64,000 nucleotides of DNA from Alteromonadaceae bacterium (lineage in GTDB: Bacteria; Pseudomonadota; Gammaproteobacteria; Enterobacterales; Alteromonadaceae), in the NCBI GenBank assembly GCA_013216015.1, contig JABSOI010000015.1, forward strand, positions 61,661 through 125,660, read 5' to 3'. Under the pieces are notes generated by a model that saw only the letters and a list, made by a program, of their open reading frames with translations, was not told where the DNA came from and did not search any database. Both the position numbers and the translations under genes were made by a program. Positions 9,757 through 19,030 of this stretch are shown piece by piece (the stretch's first letter is position 1; each line of letters begins with the position of its first letter).

Positions 9757-12700
9757 TTAATGCTGGTTTGAAAGTTGATTAGGCGAATGTTCTGAAAGCT
9801 TAAGCTCTGAAGGCTCAAGTTCAGAAAACGGGGAAAGCTCGCTCAATAAAGCAATAAAGGCTTTATCGTCAAGGTTGGCGAGTGGAAAGTCTGCGGCTGT
9901 AGCACGACCAGTATCAGGCAACATACAATGTGTAATGATTTCCATTAGGTTTACTGAAAAAGTCTGTATTAACTGATTAATTTGTGAAAATTTAGGGTGT
10001 GACTTGGCATAGCACCAATCAATATGTAATTGGTCGTTATAAATCATCACATTAATATCAAGTAAATGCGCTCGCTGATTACTGCCCGCACGGGTTCCTT
10101 TAGCTAACCCCTGATTTAAACTAAAGTTGCTATCTATTTCAGTGTTTCGGCGACCTAAGTAATTGAACGAAACCAAATTTGACTGCCCCCAATCAGAATA
10201 TTGCTTAGAAGTCGGGTGCAGATAACGCAATAAACCGTAACTAATGCCATTTTCAGGAATATTTCTCAATTGCTCTTTATGGGCGACAATGCTTTTTTCA
10301 AGCGAATCAATAAAGGTGAATTTTTGTGGAAACCGGCTGGTGAACCAGCCAATTGTTCTCGATAAATCAAGCGATTCTTGTTCGCTAAATAAGTTGGACT
10401 CTCTACCATGGCCTTCAAGTTCAACCGTAATGTCAGTGAGTTGCCAGTGACTTATTAACGTTTGTACCAAAGCGGTTATCAGTAATTCTTGAGTTTTGGT
10501 GTGATAAGCTTGGTTAGCTTGTTTAAATAAATTTGCAGTAGTTGCTTGGTCAATTGTTGTGATCTGATGAACACTTTCGTCATAGCAGTTATTGAATGCC
10601 AGTTCATTTTGTTCTTTTGGCATTAATTGCTGTAACCAGTAGTCGCTTTGCTTTTCTATACTATTTTTCTTATCTATACTGGTTTGCTTTACCAGATCGT
10701 CTAAATAGGTTTGCCACTGATAGAATTCAGCGCCCACAGGTGCCAAATTGATCGTTTTCCCTTGGCACCTAGCGTGATAAATGGACAATAAGTCTTCTAC
10801 AATTATTTGCCATGAAACGGCATCAACCACGAGGTGATGTGCGGTGCATAGCAATGTTTGGCTTTGAGAGAAATAAACAAAACGTATTAAAGGGGCGTGA
10901 GACAAGTCGAACTGACTTTGATAAAAGTCCATAGTATTTTCATTTGCTGATTCATCGCACAATTGAACAATTTGTGACAGCCACTGTGGTTGATAATCTT
11001 GATAATGCTGCTGCCAAATGCCGTCAGTTTGAGTAAAAGCTAAACGCAAACTGGCGTGTTTTTCCAAGAGTTGTTCAGTTGCTTGTTTTAATGCGGAAGC
11101 ATTAAGTTCAGTTTTTACATTGAGTAAAACTGACTGGTTCCAATACGAAGGTGCGTCGAGATCCTGTTCGAAAAACCATGCTTGAATAGGTGTTATCCCA
11201 AAAGCTTGTTGTTTTATAGCAACAGGAACAATTGCTAACGTTTGTTCAGTTTTATTGGTATCTAAAGCATTGGTGTCTAAACCAAGTTTTTTAACTAATC
11301 TAGCTATATTCTTGTGCTCAAAAATATCTTTAGGTAATAGTTGAATACCAATCTGTCTTGCCTTTGCAACCAATTGCAAACTTAATATAGAGTCGCCACC
11401 TACTGCAAAAAAGTCGTCTTGAGCACTAATGTTGGTGTTGTTTAGTAATGTTTGCACAATGTCTAATAAAGCTAATTCTTCTTGTGATTGGCTCGGTTGT
11501 AACGCAGCTACTAATGCACTAATCGTTTTATATTGAAATAACTGTTGAGGCTTAATTGATATATTTTCGGCTCTGGCTTTGGCAATAACTTGCAAGCCAA
11601 GAATAGAATCACCACCTGCACTGAAAAAGTCATCATTAACACTTAATTCGGGTTTGTTTAATAATACCTGCCAGATCTTAAGTAGTTGCTGTTCAATTTC
11701 TACCTGTCTGGTTGATTTTTCCGTGCTGATATTTTCTAAACTGGCATTATTGTCTACCACTGGTTTCTTAAGTGCTTTTTTATCTATTTTACCGTTAGCC
11801 AGGCGGGGCAGTTTATCTAATTGTACCCAGCTTGCCGGCAACATGTATTCAGGCAATGCTTGCTGACTTAGCGCTTGAACTTGTGTTAACTTCTTTTGGC
11901 TAGCAACCACATAAGCAATAATTTGAGCATGCGATTCGTTATTTGGTTGATTAACAACGGCTACCTGGTCAATGTGTTGTGTTAACCAGGCTTCAATTTC
12001 ACCTAGTTCAACTCGATGGCCTCTAACTTTTATTTGATCGTCGTTTCGACCAATATAATATACTTTGTCTTGATCTAAGATCGCTTTATCACCAGTGCGA
12101 TACCAAATTTTTCCTTGCTGGTGATAGAACTTTTCTTTGCTCAATTGTGATTGATTCAAGTAACCTTGAGCAACATTTTCACCAGAAATATGAAGCTCAC
12201 CAGGTAGTCCTTGCGCTTGAATATGATCACTATTATCGACAACCTTTACTTCAAGGTTAGCTAGTGGTGAACCTAATGGGATTTTATTCTCAACGGAGCT
12301 ATCAATCGGCTGTACAATCCGCAGTACTAATGCTCCTATAGTTGTCTCTGTCGGGCCATAGTGGTTGTATAAGTCTAGTTTTGAATTGTATTGTTTAATA
12401 TTTTCAACGACCTGACTAGAGAGTGACTCACCGCCAAAGATTAATACCTGTTTAGGTAAAAGCGCTTGGTCGCGTTCCGCAAGCAATAAACCATTCAAGT
12501 GTGATGGTACAATTTTCAAACAATCAATTGGGTATTTTTTAAGTTCAATTAAGAGTGCTTGGCTATCAAGTGCTAATGATTCTTCAAAAACTGTAAATTG
12601 TCGTCCTGTTAAAAGTGCGCCGAATAAAGCGGTATAACCTAAATCAGTATTATGTTTCGACAAGCTGGCCATGGTTGCTTTAGCCGATAAAGTTATTGCA

Positions 12701-14784
12701 TGATCAAGACCTGTTACATAGTTCACTAAGTTAGACTGACTGACTATGACAGCCTTAGGTTGACCAGTAGAGCCAGAAGTATAAATGAGGTATGCTTCGT
12801 CTTGTCCAGAATGTTCAACGTTTGGCAATTTGTCTGCTGAGTCTTGTGGCTTATAATCGGCAAGTAGCTGTTCAGGCGTCAGCCAAGATGTTTGCCCGGT
12901 CAATTTCTCATGCTTTTGTCCTACTAAATCTTGTTCACTGAGCATTAACTTTATCTGTGCATCTTGTATGATGAAATCAACACGCGATTGCGGCCACTGG
13001 GTATCTATGACTAAGAAAGAACCACCTAAGCGCCAACTTGCAAACATAGCAATAACTTGTTCGATTGAGCGTGGAATGGCAATGCCTAATCTATCTCCTT
13101 GGGCAAAGCCTTGAGCCACTAGTTGATATGAAGCCCGTTCAATCAGTTGGTAAAATTCATCATAAGGATAAGCTACTGTTTTATGGCTGATCGCAATATG
13201 ATCTGAGCTGTTTTTAACCTGTATTGCAAAAGCTTGCCAAGCTGTTAAAGCTAGAGGTTTTAACTTGGGACCTGCCAGTTTGGCTGACAGATATTCTGGA
13301 CTGGTTGCCAGTTGATTAAGCGATTGGCAAGGGTCGTTAATTAATTGTGACACCCAGTAGTGAAACATCTGTTGAATATTATTAACGGTTTGCTGTTTAT
13401 ATAGGCCATTGTTATAACGCCACTTACAAGTGAATATATCACGTTCGTCAATAACAACGAGGTTAAGCTCATGGGCAGCACCTCGTTGTTCGGCAAGTAA
13501 TTCCTGCTCTACAAGTTCACTGGCCAGGGCATCTTGAGAGGCACTATTTAATGTAAACATATGCTGAAAAACAGGGCTTCGGCTAGAGGTTCTATCAATT
13601 GCAAGTTTGTCTATTAAGTTTGCAAAAGGATAGGCTTGATTGCGCAACATCTGTTGGCTTTGCTTTTTTATTTCTATTAGCCATTCATTGAAGGACTGTT
13701 CAGGGTTAACATGGCAATACAGTGCAATGGGGTTGACTAAATATCCAACTAATTCAGTGTCTTCAGGTGTTAGGCGACCAGCGCTTGGTGTACCGATAAT
13801 GAACTTGTCCTGGCCAGATAGTCTAGCCATAAACCATTGAAAAGCACCTAGCCACCAAATGTAAGGGGTAATATTATGCGCTCTGCAGAAGCGTCGAATT
13901 TGCTCTGCTAATTCGAAGGAAATTGTTTCTTGAATCTCTGCGCCGGCCGATGGCAAATTGTCTTGATAGTTAAAATCAGTAGGTAGTTCTAACGGCGGCA
14001 GGTCTTGTAATGAATTTATCCAGTATTTTTCGGGCGCTATTTGTTGCTTGTTATATTGTCTTTGTGACCATATCTGATAGTCATGCTCTGGATATTCCCT
14101 CGGCGTTACTGGCTGATCATTTAGTAAACGCATAAAATCACGACGTAAAATTTCAAATGAAATAAAATCAGCAGCAATATGGTGGATCACCATAGTTAAA
14201 TAGCATTCTGTCACGTTGCTACTTGTAGGGTGTTCATGATTAGATTTTACATGATGATGAAGCAAAGCCAGGTGACAAGTTTTATTGTCATCGGGTGATA
14301 ATTTCGTATCTGCCTGTTGTTGTACCCAGGCATCGATTTCTTTTGATGATAGCTGATGCTGTTCCGATACTTTTACTTCTGCCGGATTAAAATCAGTTAA
14401 CCACTGCAATGGTTCACCATCACGCTCACCATAGTTGAGCGCTAAAATTGGGTAGGCCTGACATAATTGGACAAATGCTTGTGCTATTTTTTCACGACTG
14501 TAATAGCTTTTTAACTTAATTGCGTAGGCCATATTGTAGGCGAGGCTTTCTGGTTTTAAACGATATAAAAACCATAGCGCTCTTTCGTTAGCACTTAACG
14601 GCCTGGCGTCGTAGTAATTAGCTTGTTGTTTAATTAGCTCAATAAGTTGAATTTTGTTCTCTTTCAAACTTACCAGCACACCTGGCGTCATCACGTCTTC
14701 AGCCGCTTTAAAGCTTAAGTTATCGTCAACAACCGTTAATTTAACACCTTGTTTCCAACAAGTTTTAAGTAACTCTACAGGCAT
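9757..14784 (-). CDS. Nonribosomal peptide synthetase, docking-C-A(Asp)-T-T-E
   Basis: 1675-residue NRPS, probably the first peptide module. It opens with a TubC-type docking domain (residues 1-55, PVELLKTCWKQGV). A condensation domain follows (HHIAADF near 200), then an A domain (LIYTSGSTGQPKA near 670), two tandem carrier domains (GGDSILGLQ near 1058, GGDSILSLQ near 1130) and an epimerisation domain (HHLVVDAVSW near 1316, with EGHGRE and RTIGWFTSRFP further on). Specificity residues aligned to GrsA read D-L-T-K-I-G-H-I-G plus the A10 lysine, one conservative change from the known aspartate code (DLTKVGHIGK). The expected product is acyl-D-Asp on the carrier. The start overlaps the acyl-AMP ligase stop as TAATG, indicating coupling. 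With the SyrP-like hydroxylase at the head of the operon, a beta-hydroxy-D-Asp residue is the best inference. The tandem T domains are unusual. Confidence 0.95.
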   Translation of the reverse strand: MPVELLKTCWKQGVKLTVVDDNLSFKAAEDVMTPGVLVSLKENKIQLIELIKQQANYYDARPLSANERALWFLYRLKPESLAYNMAYAIKLKSYYSREKIAQAFVQLCQAYPILALNYGERDGEPLQWLTDFNPAEVKVSEQHQLSSKEIDAWVQQQADTKLSPDDNKTCHLALLHHHVKSNHEHPTSSNVTECYLTMVIHHIAADFISFEILRRDFMRLLNDQPVTPREYPEHDYQIWSQRQYNKQQIAPEKYWINSLQDLPPLELPTDFNYQDNLPSAGAEIQETISFELAEQIRRFCRAHNITPYIWWLGAFQWFMARLSGQDKFIIGTPSAGRLTPEDTELVGYLVNPIALYCHVNPEQSFNEWLIEIKKQSQQMLRNQAYPFANLIDKLAIDRTSSRSPVFQHMFTLNSASQDALASELVEQELLAEQRGAAHELNLVVIDERDIFTCKWRYNNGLYKQQTVNNIQQMFHYWVSQLINDPCQSLNQLATSPEYLSAKLAGPKLKPLALTAWQAFAIQVKNSSDHIAISHKTVAYPYDEFYQLIERASYQLVAQGFAQGDRLGIAIPRSIEQVIAMFASWRLGGSFLVIDTQWPQSRVDFIIQDAQIKLMLSEQDLVGQKHEKLTGQTSWLTPEQLLADYKPQDSADKLPNVEHSGQDEAYLIYTSGSTGQPKAVIVSQSNLVNYVTGLDHAITLSAKATMASLSKHNTDLGYTALFGALLTGRQFTVFEESLALDSQALLIELKKYPIDCLKIVPSHLNGLLLAERDQALLPKQVLIFGGESLSSQVVENIKQYNSKLDLYNHYGPTETTIGALVLRIVQPIDSSVENKIPLGSPLANLEVKVVDNSDHIQAQGLPGELHISGENVAQGYLNQSQLSKEKFYHQQGKIWYRTGDKAILDQDKVYYIGRNDDQIKVRGHRVELGEIEAWLTQHIDQVAVVNQPNNESHAQIIAYVVASQKKLTQVQALSQQALPEYMLPASWVQLDKLPRLANGKIDKKALKKPVVDNNASLENISTEKSTRQVEIEQQLLKIWQVLLNKPELSVNDDFFSAGGDSILGLQVIAKARAENISIKPQQLFQYKTISALVAALQPSQSQEELALLDIVQTLLNNTNISAQDDFFAVGGDSILSLQLVAKARQIGIQLLPKDIFEHKNIARLVKKLGLDTNALDTNKTEQTLAIVPVAIKQQAFGITPIQAWFFEQDLDAPSYWNQSVLLNVKTELNASALKQATEQLLEKHASLRLAFTQTDGIWQQHYQDYQPQWLSQIVQLCDESANENTMDFYQSQFDLSHAPLIRFVYFSQSQTLLCTAHHLVVDAVSWQIIVEDLLSIYHARCQGKTINLAPVGAEFYQWQTYLDDLVKQTSIDKKNSIEKQSDYWLQQLMPKEQNELAFNNCYDESVHQITTIDQATTANLFKQANQAYHTKTQELLITALVQTLISHWQLTDITVELEGHGRESNLFSEQESLDLSRTIGWFTSRFPQKFTFIDSLEKSIVAHKEQLRNIPENGISYGLLRYLHPTSKQYSDWGQSNLVSFNYLGRRNTEIDSNFSLNQGLAKGTRAGSNQRAHLLDINVMIYNDQLHIDWCYAKSHPKFSQINQLIQTFSVNLMEIITHCMLPDTGRATAADFPLANLDDKAFIALLSELSPFSELEPSELKLSEHSPNQLSNQH

Positions 14785-16820
14785 TAGATCATTCCTTGTG
14801 TTGGTGTTTTACTTACTAAAGGCTTGTCATTTTTGTCAGAAACTTGCTGCGCGAGATATTCAGATAATGCTTTAATGCTAGGATGTGACCAAGACACTTC
14901 TGGTGTTAGCGTTAATTTAAGTTGTTTTGATAGATCATGAGTTAGCGTCATTGCATCAATAGAATCTAGACCTATTTGGGTGAGTTGTTGTGTTATAGAT
15001 AATTTAGATGTGGCAACAGATAATCGATACGAAATCCATTGAATGATCCATTGAGCAATAGTATTGGTATCATGTGCAGTAAGGGATGGCATTATTGCAT
15101 TTACCATAGCCTCTTGATGCCAACTATCAACTATTGCTAATTGCTTGTTTATATAAGCATCTCGACAGGCAATACGCTGAATTTTTCCAGAGCTTGTTTT
15201 TGCTAGTGCTATCGGTTTAAGTAGAACAACCGTTGTCAGTTTTAGTTCATGCTCTTGTGCAACAACTTCTCTAATTTGCTTGATTACTGTTTGGTAATCT
15301 TTTTGTTTGAGCGCTTTACGTGTTAATTCTTGAACCAGAACAATTTCTTTAGCATTATTGTCTGTATTTACTTCGAATATTGCTGCGCCGTGCGGCATTA
15401 AACTATCGCTAAGTGATAATAAAGAATGTTCAATATCCTGTGGGTAGTAGTTACAACCATTAATGATTAATACTTCTTTTATTCGACCCGTAACGTACAG
15501 TTGATTGTTCTCAATAAAACCAAGATCACCTGTTGCCATGAAGCCATGCTCATTACCAACAGCGAGATCGAAAGTTTGTACGTTTAAGTCAGCTTTTTGC
15601 CAATAACCTCTGGTGACACTGTCACCTTTAATCATGATCTCACCAATGTAACTGTTGGGTAGTGGAATACGCGTATTTTGATCAACAATATTAACGGCTA
15701 TTTCAGGCATTAAGGCGCCTGAACAAGCGATGTCTTTTCCTGTTTCGTTTTCGTGAATGACTTTACCAATAGAAAGTTTTTGTGGGTCAACCTTAATCGT
15801 ATTAAATGGCTTGTCGATTTCGGTTGATGTCACCAATAAGCAGGATTCTGCCATGCCATAGCTGGGTTTTATTGTGTTAGGGGATAAGCCCGTATCATGG
15901 AAGTATGCATTAAATTTATTCAAGGTGTCAGCATTAATAGGCTCAGCACCATTAACGAAAATTCTTAAGGAAGATAAATCAAGCTGTTGTTTTTCTTCTG
16001 GACTTATTCTGCTTACTGCTAAATCAAATATGAAATTCGGGGCCGCAGTACCTGTTGAACGCTGTTCAGTTATCGCTTCAAACAGTAAGTAAGGATTTTG
16101 CGCGACCATTGCCGACGGTAATAGTCTTGTTTGCGCGCCAACCCTAATCGGCGTTAAAATGCCACCAACAAATCCCATGTCATGATATAAAGGTAGCCAA
16201 TTAACCAGTTTGTCACTTTCTGTCATTCCATAGGTTTTGATTATTAGCTCAGTATTTTTAATTAAGTTGTCATGACTTAGCATTACACCTTTAGGGTTAC
16301 CAGTAGAGCCAGAACTATACTGAAGATAAGCTATATCATGAAGATCGATCGCTGGCTCTTGCCAATGCTCTGCTGTACCTATATCAAGGTGGTCACAAAT
16401 GATCGTATTAACACTTAGCGGGTGCTCACTTAACCACAAATCCGTAGGTTCATGATCACTACTATGATAAATTGCAATGCTAGGTTCGCAGTCTTGAACG
16501 ATACAATTTAACCTCGCCCAATCACGCTTTTTTTTATGTGGGGGATAGGCTGGCACTGCAATTACGCCTGCATATATACAAGCAAAAAACGAAACTACGT
16601 AATCAATGCTATTAGGTAATAATATAATGACTCGATCACCCAATTTACTTTGTTGGCTAATAGAATATGCTAGTGCCTTGGCACGTTGAGATAGCGCTAA
16701 GTAACTCAGTTCAATATCCCGTTCGTTGCCCTTTATGTATTGGGTTAAAGCAATATTGTTTGGGGATAGTTCGGCTTGGCGTTCTAACACTTGTAGCCAA
16801 TTCGTACAATAATCTTTCAT
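14784..16820 (-). CDS. Fatty acyl-AMP ligase fused to an acyl carrier domain
   Basis: 678 residues. The N-terminal part is an acyl-adenylate-forming enzyme of the FAAL type: P-loop SSGSTGNPKG near 168, and the NWLPLYHDMG segment near 205 that is typical of lipid-initiating ligases rather than acyl-CoA ligases. The C-terminus (from about 590) is a carrier domain whose phosphopantetheine serine lies in GLDSIDAM near 613. The enzyme should activate a fatty acid as acyl-AMP, load it on its own carrier, and pass it to the starter condensation domain of the Asp NRPS, making the product a lipopeptide. The chain length cannot be read from sequence. The stop overlaps the next start by one base (TAATG). 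A 96-base gap separates it from the hydroxylase gene upstream. Confidence 0.93.
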   Translation of the reverse strand: MKDYCTNWLQVLERQAELSPNNIALTQYIKGNERDIELSYLALSQRAKALAYSISQQSKLGDRVIILLPNSIDYVVSFFACIYAGVIAVPAYPPHKKKRDWARLNCIVQDCEPSIAIYHSSDHEPTDLWLSEHPLSVNTIICDHLDIGTAEHWQEPAIDLHDIAYLQYSSGSTGNPKGVMLSHDNLIKNTELIIKTYGMTESDKLVNWLPLYHDMGFVGGILTPIRVGAQTRLLPSAMVAQNPYLLFEAITEQRSTGTAAPNFIFDLAVSRISPEEKQQLDLSSLRIFVNGAEPINADTLNKFNAYFHDTGLSPNTIKPSYGMAESCLLVTSTEIDKPFNTIKVDPQKLSIGKVIHENETGKDIACSGALMPEIAVNIVDQNTRIPLPNSYIGEIMIKGDSVTRGYWQKADLNVQTFDLAVGNEHGFMATGDLGFIENNQLYVTGRIKEVLIINGCNYYPQDIEHSLLSLSDSLMPHGAAIFEVNTDNNAKEIVLVQELTRKALKQKDYQTVIKQIREVVAQEHELKLTTVVLLKPIALAKTSSGKIQRIACRDAYINKQLAIVDSWHQEAMVNAIMPSLTAHDTNTIAQWIIQWISYRLSVATSKLSITQQLTQIGLDSIDAMTLTHDLSKQLKLTLTPEVSWSHPSIKALSEYLAQQVSDKNDKPLVSKTPTQGMI

Positions 16821-16852
16821 GATTCATTACTCGTTATAAATTTTATGCAAAT

Positions 16853-16889
16853 TTAATGAGCACTAACGATAAGGTTGGTGGCTCATTAA
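16853..16889 (-). other. Hairpin between hydroxylase and acyl-AMP ligase genes
   Basis: Inverted repeat TTAATGAGC (16853-16861) and GCTCATTAA (16881-16889) with a 19-base loop, in the only sizeable gap of the biosynthetic operon. No clear run of T follows on the minus strand, so it is not a convincing terminator. It could be an attenuating or RNA-processing hairpin that sets relative expression, or chance in AT-rich DNA. Confidence 0.3.
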
Positions 16890-16916
16890 TTGGAGATATA
16901 TAGTTTTTTTATTAAA

Positions 16917-17894
16917 CTAACTGTGCGGTTCGGCCATAGCGACAATGACTTTTCTGTCGCCACTAAATGAACATCGGCCATGCGCCGTTAACATGTTGTC
17001 TAACATCATGATGTCGCCTTGTTGCCATGGGAAACTGACTCGGCATTCATCGAGTACTTCTCTTACGTGATCAAGCGCCTCATTTTCAATTGGGCTACCA
17101 TCACCGTAATAAACATTTCGTGGTAAGTTATCTATACCTACAATAGAAATAAGAGTTTCCCTAATGTTTTCATCAAGGTTTGATACATGGAATAAATGTG
17201 CTTGGTTAAACCAAATTGTTTCATTAGTTTTTGGGTGTACAGCTACTGCTTGGCAAATCTGTTTAGTCTGCAATTCACCATCATCTTTCCAAATAAACTG
17301 TATTTGATTCTTATGACAGAATTTTTCGACTTGGGCTTTATCGTCAGTACCGAAAGCTTTTTGCCAAGGTAAATCTAATCCATTGCCGTAGTTACGGACA
17401 TAGAGTAGCCCATGTTGTTTGAAGCGCTCACGCACTACGGGAGATATTTTCTGATAAACTTTTCTGCTGTCAGCAATTGGTGTTTCGCCACCTTGCTCTG
17501 AAGCAGTTACGCAATGAAACCATATTTTTAGCGGCCAATTGAGCGTATAAGCTTGTTCATTATGCAGAGGAATAACTTGGTGTGCAGGATATTCAGAAGA
17601 AGTATATACGCCGTTAGTTACCTCCGTACGTGGTGTAGATGCATAATTGTAGTTAAGTAGTTCAAGATCAAAAGAACGAGCAAATTCATTGAAATCTTCA
17701 ACGCCATTAACACTAAATCCTCTAAAAAGTAAGCCGCCAGTGCAATGTAGTTGTTGATCGACAAGTTGTCTTATTTCATGAATACAATCTTGCCATTCGA
17801 TACTATTTATTGGTAATACTAACGTAGGTAAGTTTGAATTGTGAAAAGAAGAGTCTATTTTTATCGTTTCAAAAACTAATTGATTAATTGACAT
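16917..17894 (-). CDS. SyrP/TauD-family Fe(II)/2-oxoglutarate dioxygenase, probable aspartyl beta-hydroxylase
   Basis: The ATG at 17894 is preferred over the longer reading from 17924 because AAAGGA lies 7 bases upstream of it; this gives 325 residues. The fold is TauD/SyrP-like. The iron-binding facial triad is visible as HNE (H111, E113) and the distal His in TAHGRCSF (about H305). Other family hallmarks are GGETPIADSR, IWFNQAHLFH and GDIMMLDNM. SyrP-type enzymes hydroxylate the beta carbon of amino acids, often Asp, while they are tethered to an NRPS carrier. Placement at the head of an operon whose first NRPS has an Asp code supports beta-hydroxyaspartate formation, a bidentate Fe(III) ligand. 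The substrate is inferred, not shown. The promoter region upstream contains Fur-like sites. Confidence 0.88.
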   Translation of the reverse strand: MSINQLVFETIKIDSSFHNSNLPTLVLPINSIEWQDCIHEIRQLVDQQLHCTGGLLFRGFSVNGVEDFNEFARSFDLELLNYNYASTPRTEVTNGVYTSSEYPAHQVIPLHNEQAYTLNWPLKIWFHCVTASEQGGETPIADSRKVYQKISPVVRERFKQHGLLYVRNYGNGLDLPWQKAFGTDDKAQVEKFCHKNQIQFIWKDDGELQTKQICQAVAVHPKTNETIWFNQAHLFHVSNLDENIRETLISIVGIDNLPRNVYYGDGSPIENEALDHVREVLDECRVSFPWQQGDIMMLDNMLTAHGRCSFSGDRKVIVAMAEPHS

Positions 17895-18027
17895 TGTAAG
17901 TCCTTTAAACGTGATAGAAGCCACATATCAAATCGACATGGCTGTAAAGCGAGGGCGCATAATAAATGTAAATAACAATCAGTTCAATAACTTTAATGAT
18001 AATTGTTCGTATTAAGATTATTGTTTG

Positions 18028-18042
18028 TGATATTTATCATCA
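18028..18042. promoter_or_regulatory. Putative Fur box upstream of the hydroxylase/NRPS operon
   Basis: TGATATTTATCATCA matches the 7-1-7 Fur consensus (TGATAAT-N-ATTATCA) at 12 of 14 symmetric positions. A second perfect half-site, TGATAAT, lies at 17996-18002. The sites are 100-135 bases upstream of the operon's first ATG (17894) and could repress it in iron-replete cells. This rests on a manual motif match only. Confidence 0.5.
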
Positions 18043-18097
18043 TTTAGGCTGTTGATGATGAATGAATGAATTGCCACTTTCTCTTAGGAAATTTATT

Positions 18098-18214
18098 ATG
18101 AATTATGCTCGGTTTATTAAGCCAATCGAGAACAATAATGTGATTTTTAGTTTATTTGGTTCTTCCCAAAATATTTTAAATCAAAAGATACGACTTTCTT
18201 TGGATGGGCACTAA
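18098..18214 (+). CDS. Small ORF of 38 residues next to an IS remnant, possibly a truncated gene
   Basis: ATG at 18098 follows an AGGAAA ribosome-binding site by 7 bases and lies just beyond the Fur-like sites, divergent from the siderophore operon. The peptide begins MNYARFIKPIENNN and stops at 18212-18214, a few bases before the IS6-like relic. I do not recognise the family. The good ribosome-binding site and the abrupt end beside an insertion relic suggest the 5' stub of a former iron-regulated gene. A chance ORF is equally possible. Confidence 0.3.
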   Translation: MNYARFIKPIENNNVIFSLFGSSQNILNQKIRLSLDGH

Positions 18215-18221
18215 CTATGTA

Positions 18222-18735
18222 GCTAAAGTATAAAAATTTGAATGACGGTATTGTTTCAGGATTTTCATACTGTCCTTTTTTCAGCATATGTCAAAGTTCA
18301 ATTCCAGCTAATATCGACTCACTGAGTGAAACGCTTTAAACCCTAATATTGGTCGGACAATTCGTTTGATAAATCGGTGATCCTGTTCGACAATATTGTT
18401 TAAGTCTTTAATTTAGTGTATTTGAATCTGATATTCTAGCTTTTTGTTTATATCTCAGAGAGGGGCAAGGTTTGAACCGTTTTTATCTTTAGTGATTTTG
18501 TCCTGTTGATCTGACAACTCAAAAGCCTTGTCAAAAAAGCTATGGCTACCGCTTTATCGACCAAACGATTGATGGTTGCATAATTAACCTTAATACCTCA
18601 TTCTGACATCAATTCTTCGATATTGCTGAAACTTAGCAAATAAGCCAGATACCATCTAACAGAAAGCAAAATAATATCTTTTTAAAAATGACGACCACTA
18701 AAGCTTAGACCAACCTTATTTAAATCATGATACGT
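18222..18735 (-). pseudogene. Decayed IS6-family transposase
   Basis: Reading the minus strand with stops and frameshifts gives unmistakable IS6/IS26-type segments. N-terminal: GRHF*KDIILLSVRWYLAYL and SFSNIEELMSE*GIKVNYA. C-terminal: NIVEQDHRFIKRIVRPILGF and KKGQYENPE after a frameshift. The central part that should carry the DDE residues is largely deleted, since about 510 bases remain of about 700. I could not identify terminal inverted repeats. The relic sits between the biosynthetic operon and the receptor gene and may have separated the two halves of the siderophore locus. Confidence 0.85.
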
Positions 18736-18874
18736 TACGTTAACATGTTAAATTATCTATGTTTTTCTTATGATCACTACTTTTTAACGGTCATTTTTCC
18801 TAGATCTTTATTAAGAAACGCATCAGATCCCCGTTTGCTCTTTATAAATTCAATATATCACACAATCGAGCATT

Positions 18875-18901
18875 GCAAATGCTAATGATTTGTATTAGCA
18901 T
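18875..18901. promoter_or_regulatory. Fur-like palindromic operator upstream of the siderophore receptor
   Basis: A perfect inverted repeat ATGCTAAT-N7-ATTAGCAT (18879-18901) overlaps GCAAATGCTAATGATTTGT (18875-18893), which matches 12 of 19 positions of the classical Fur box. It lies about 130 bases before the receptor GTG start, a normal position for iron control of a TonB-dependent receptor. Binding is inferred. Confidence 0.5.
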
Positions 18902-19030
18902 ACGCAAAAATTCATAACAAATGTAAATACATTCGCAAAAAATATATGCTATTTAAAATCTTAAATTAAAGTCGAATAGCGAATAGATTTTTTGCATTAT
19001 TTATATCTACTTGTATAAAGGAATAATTCT

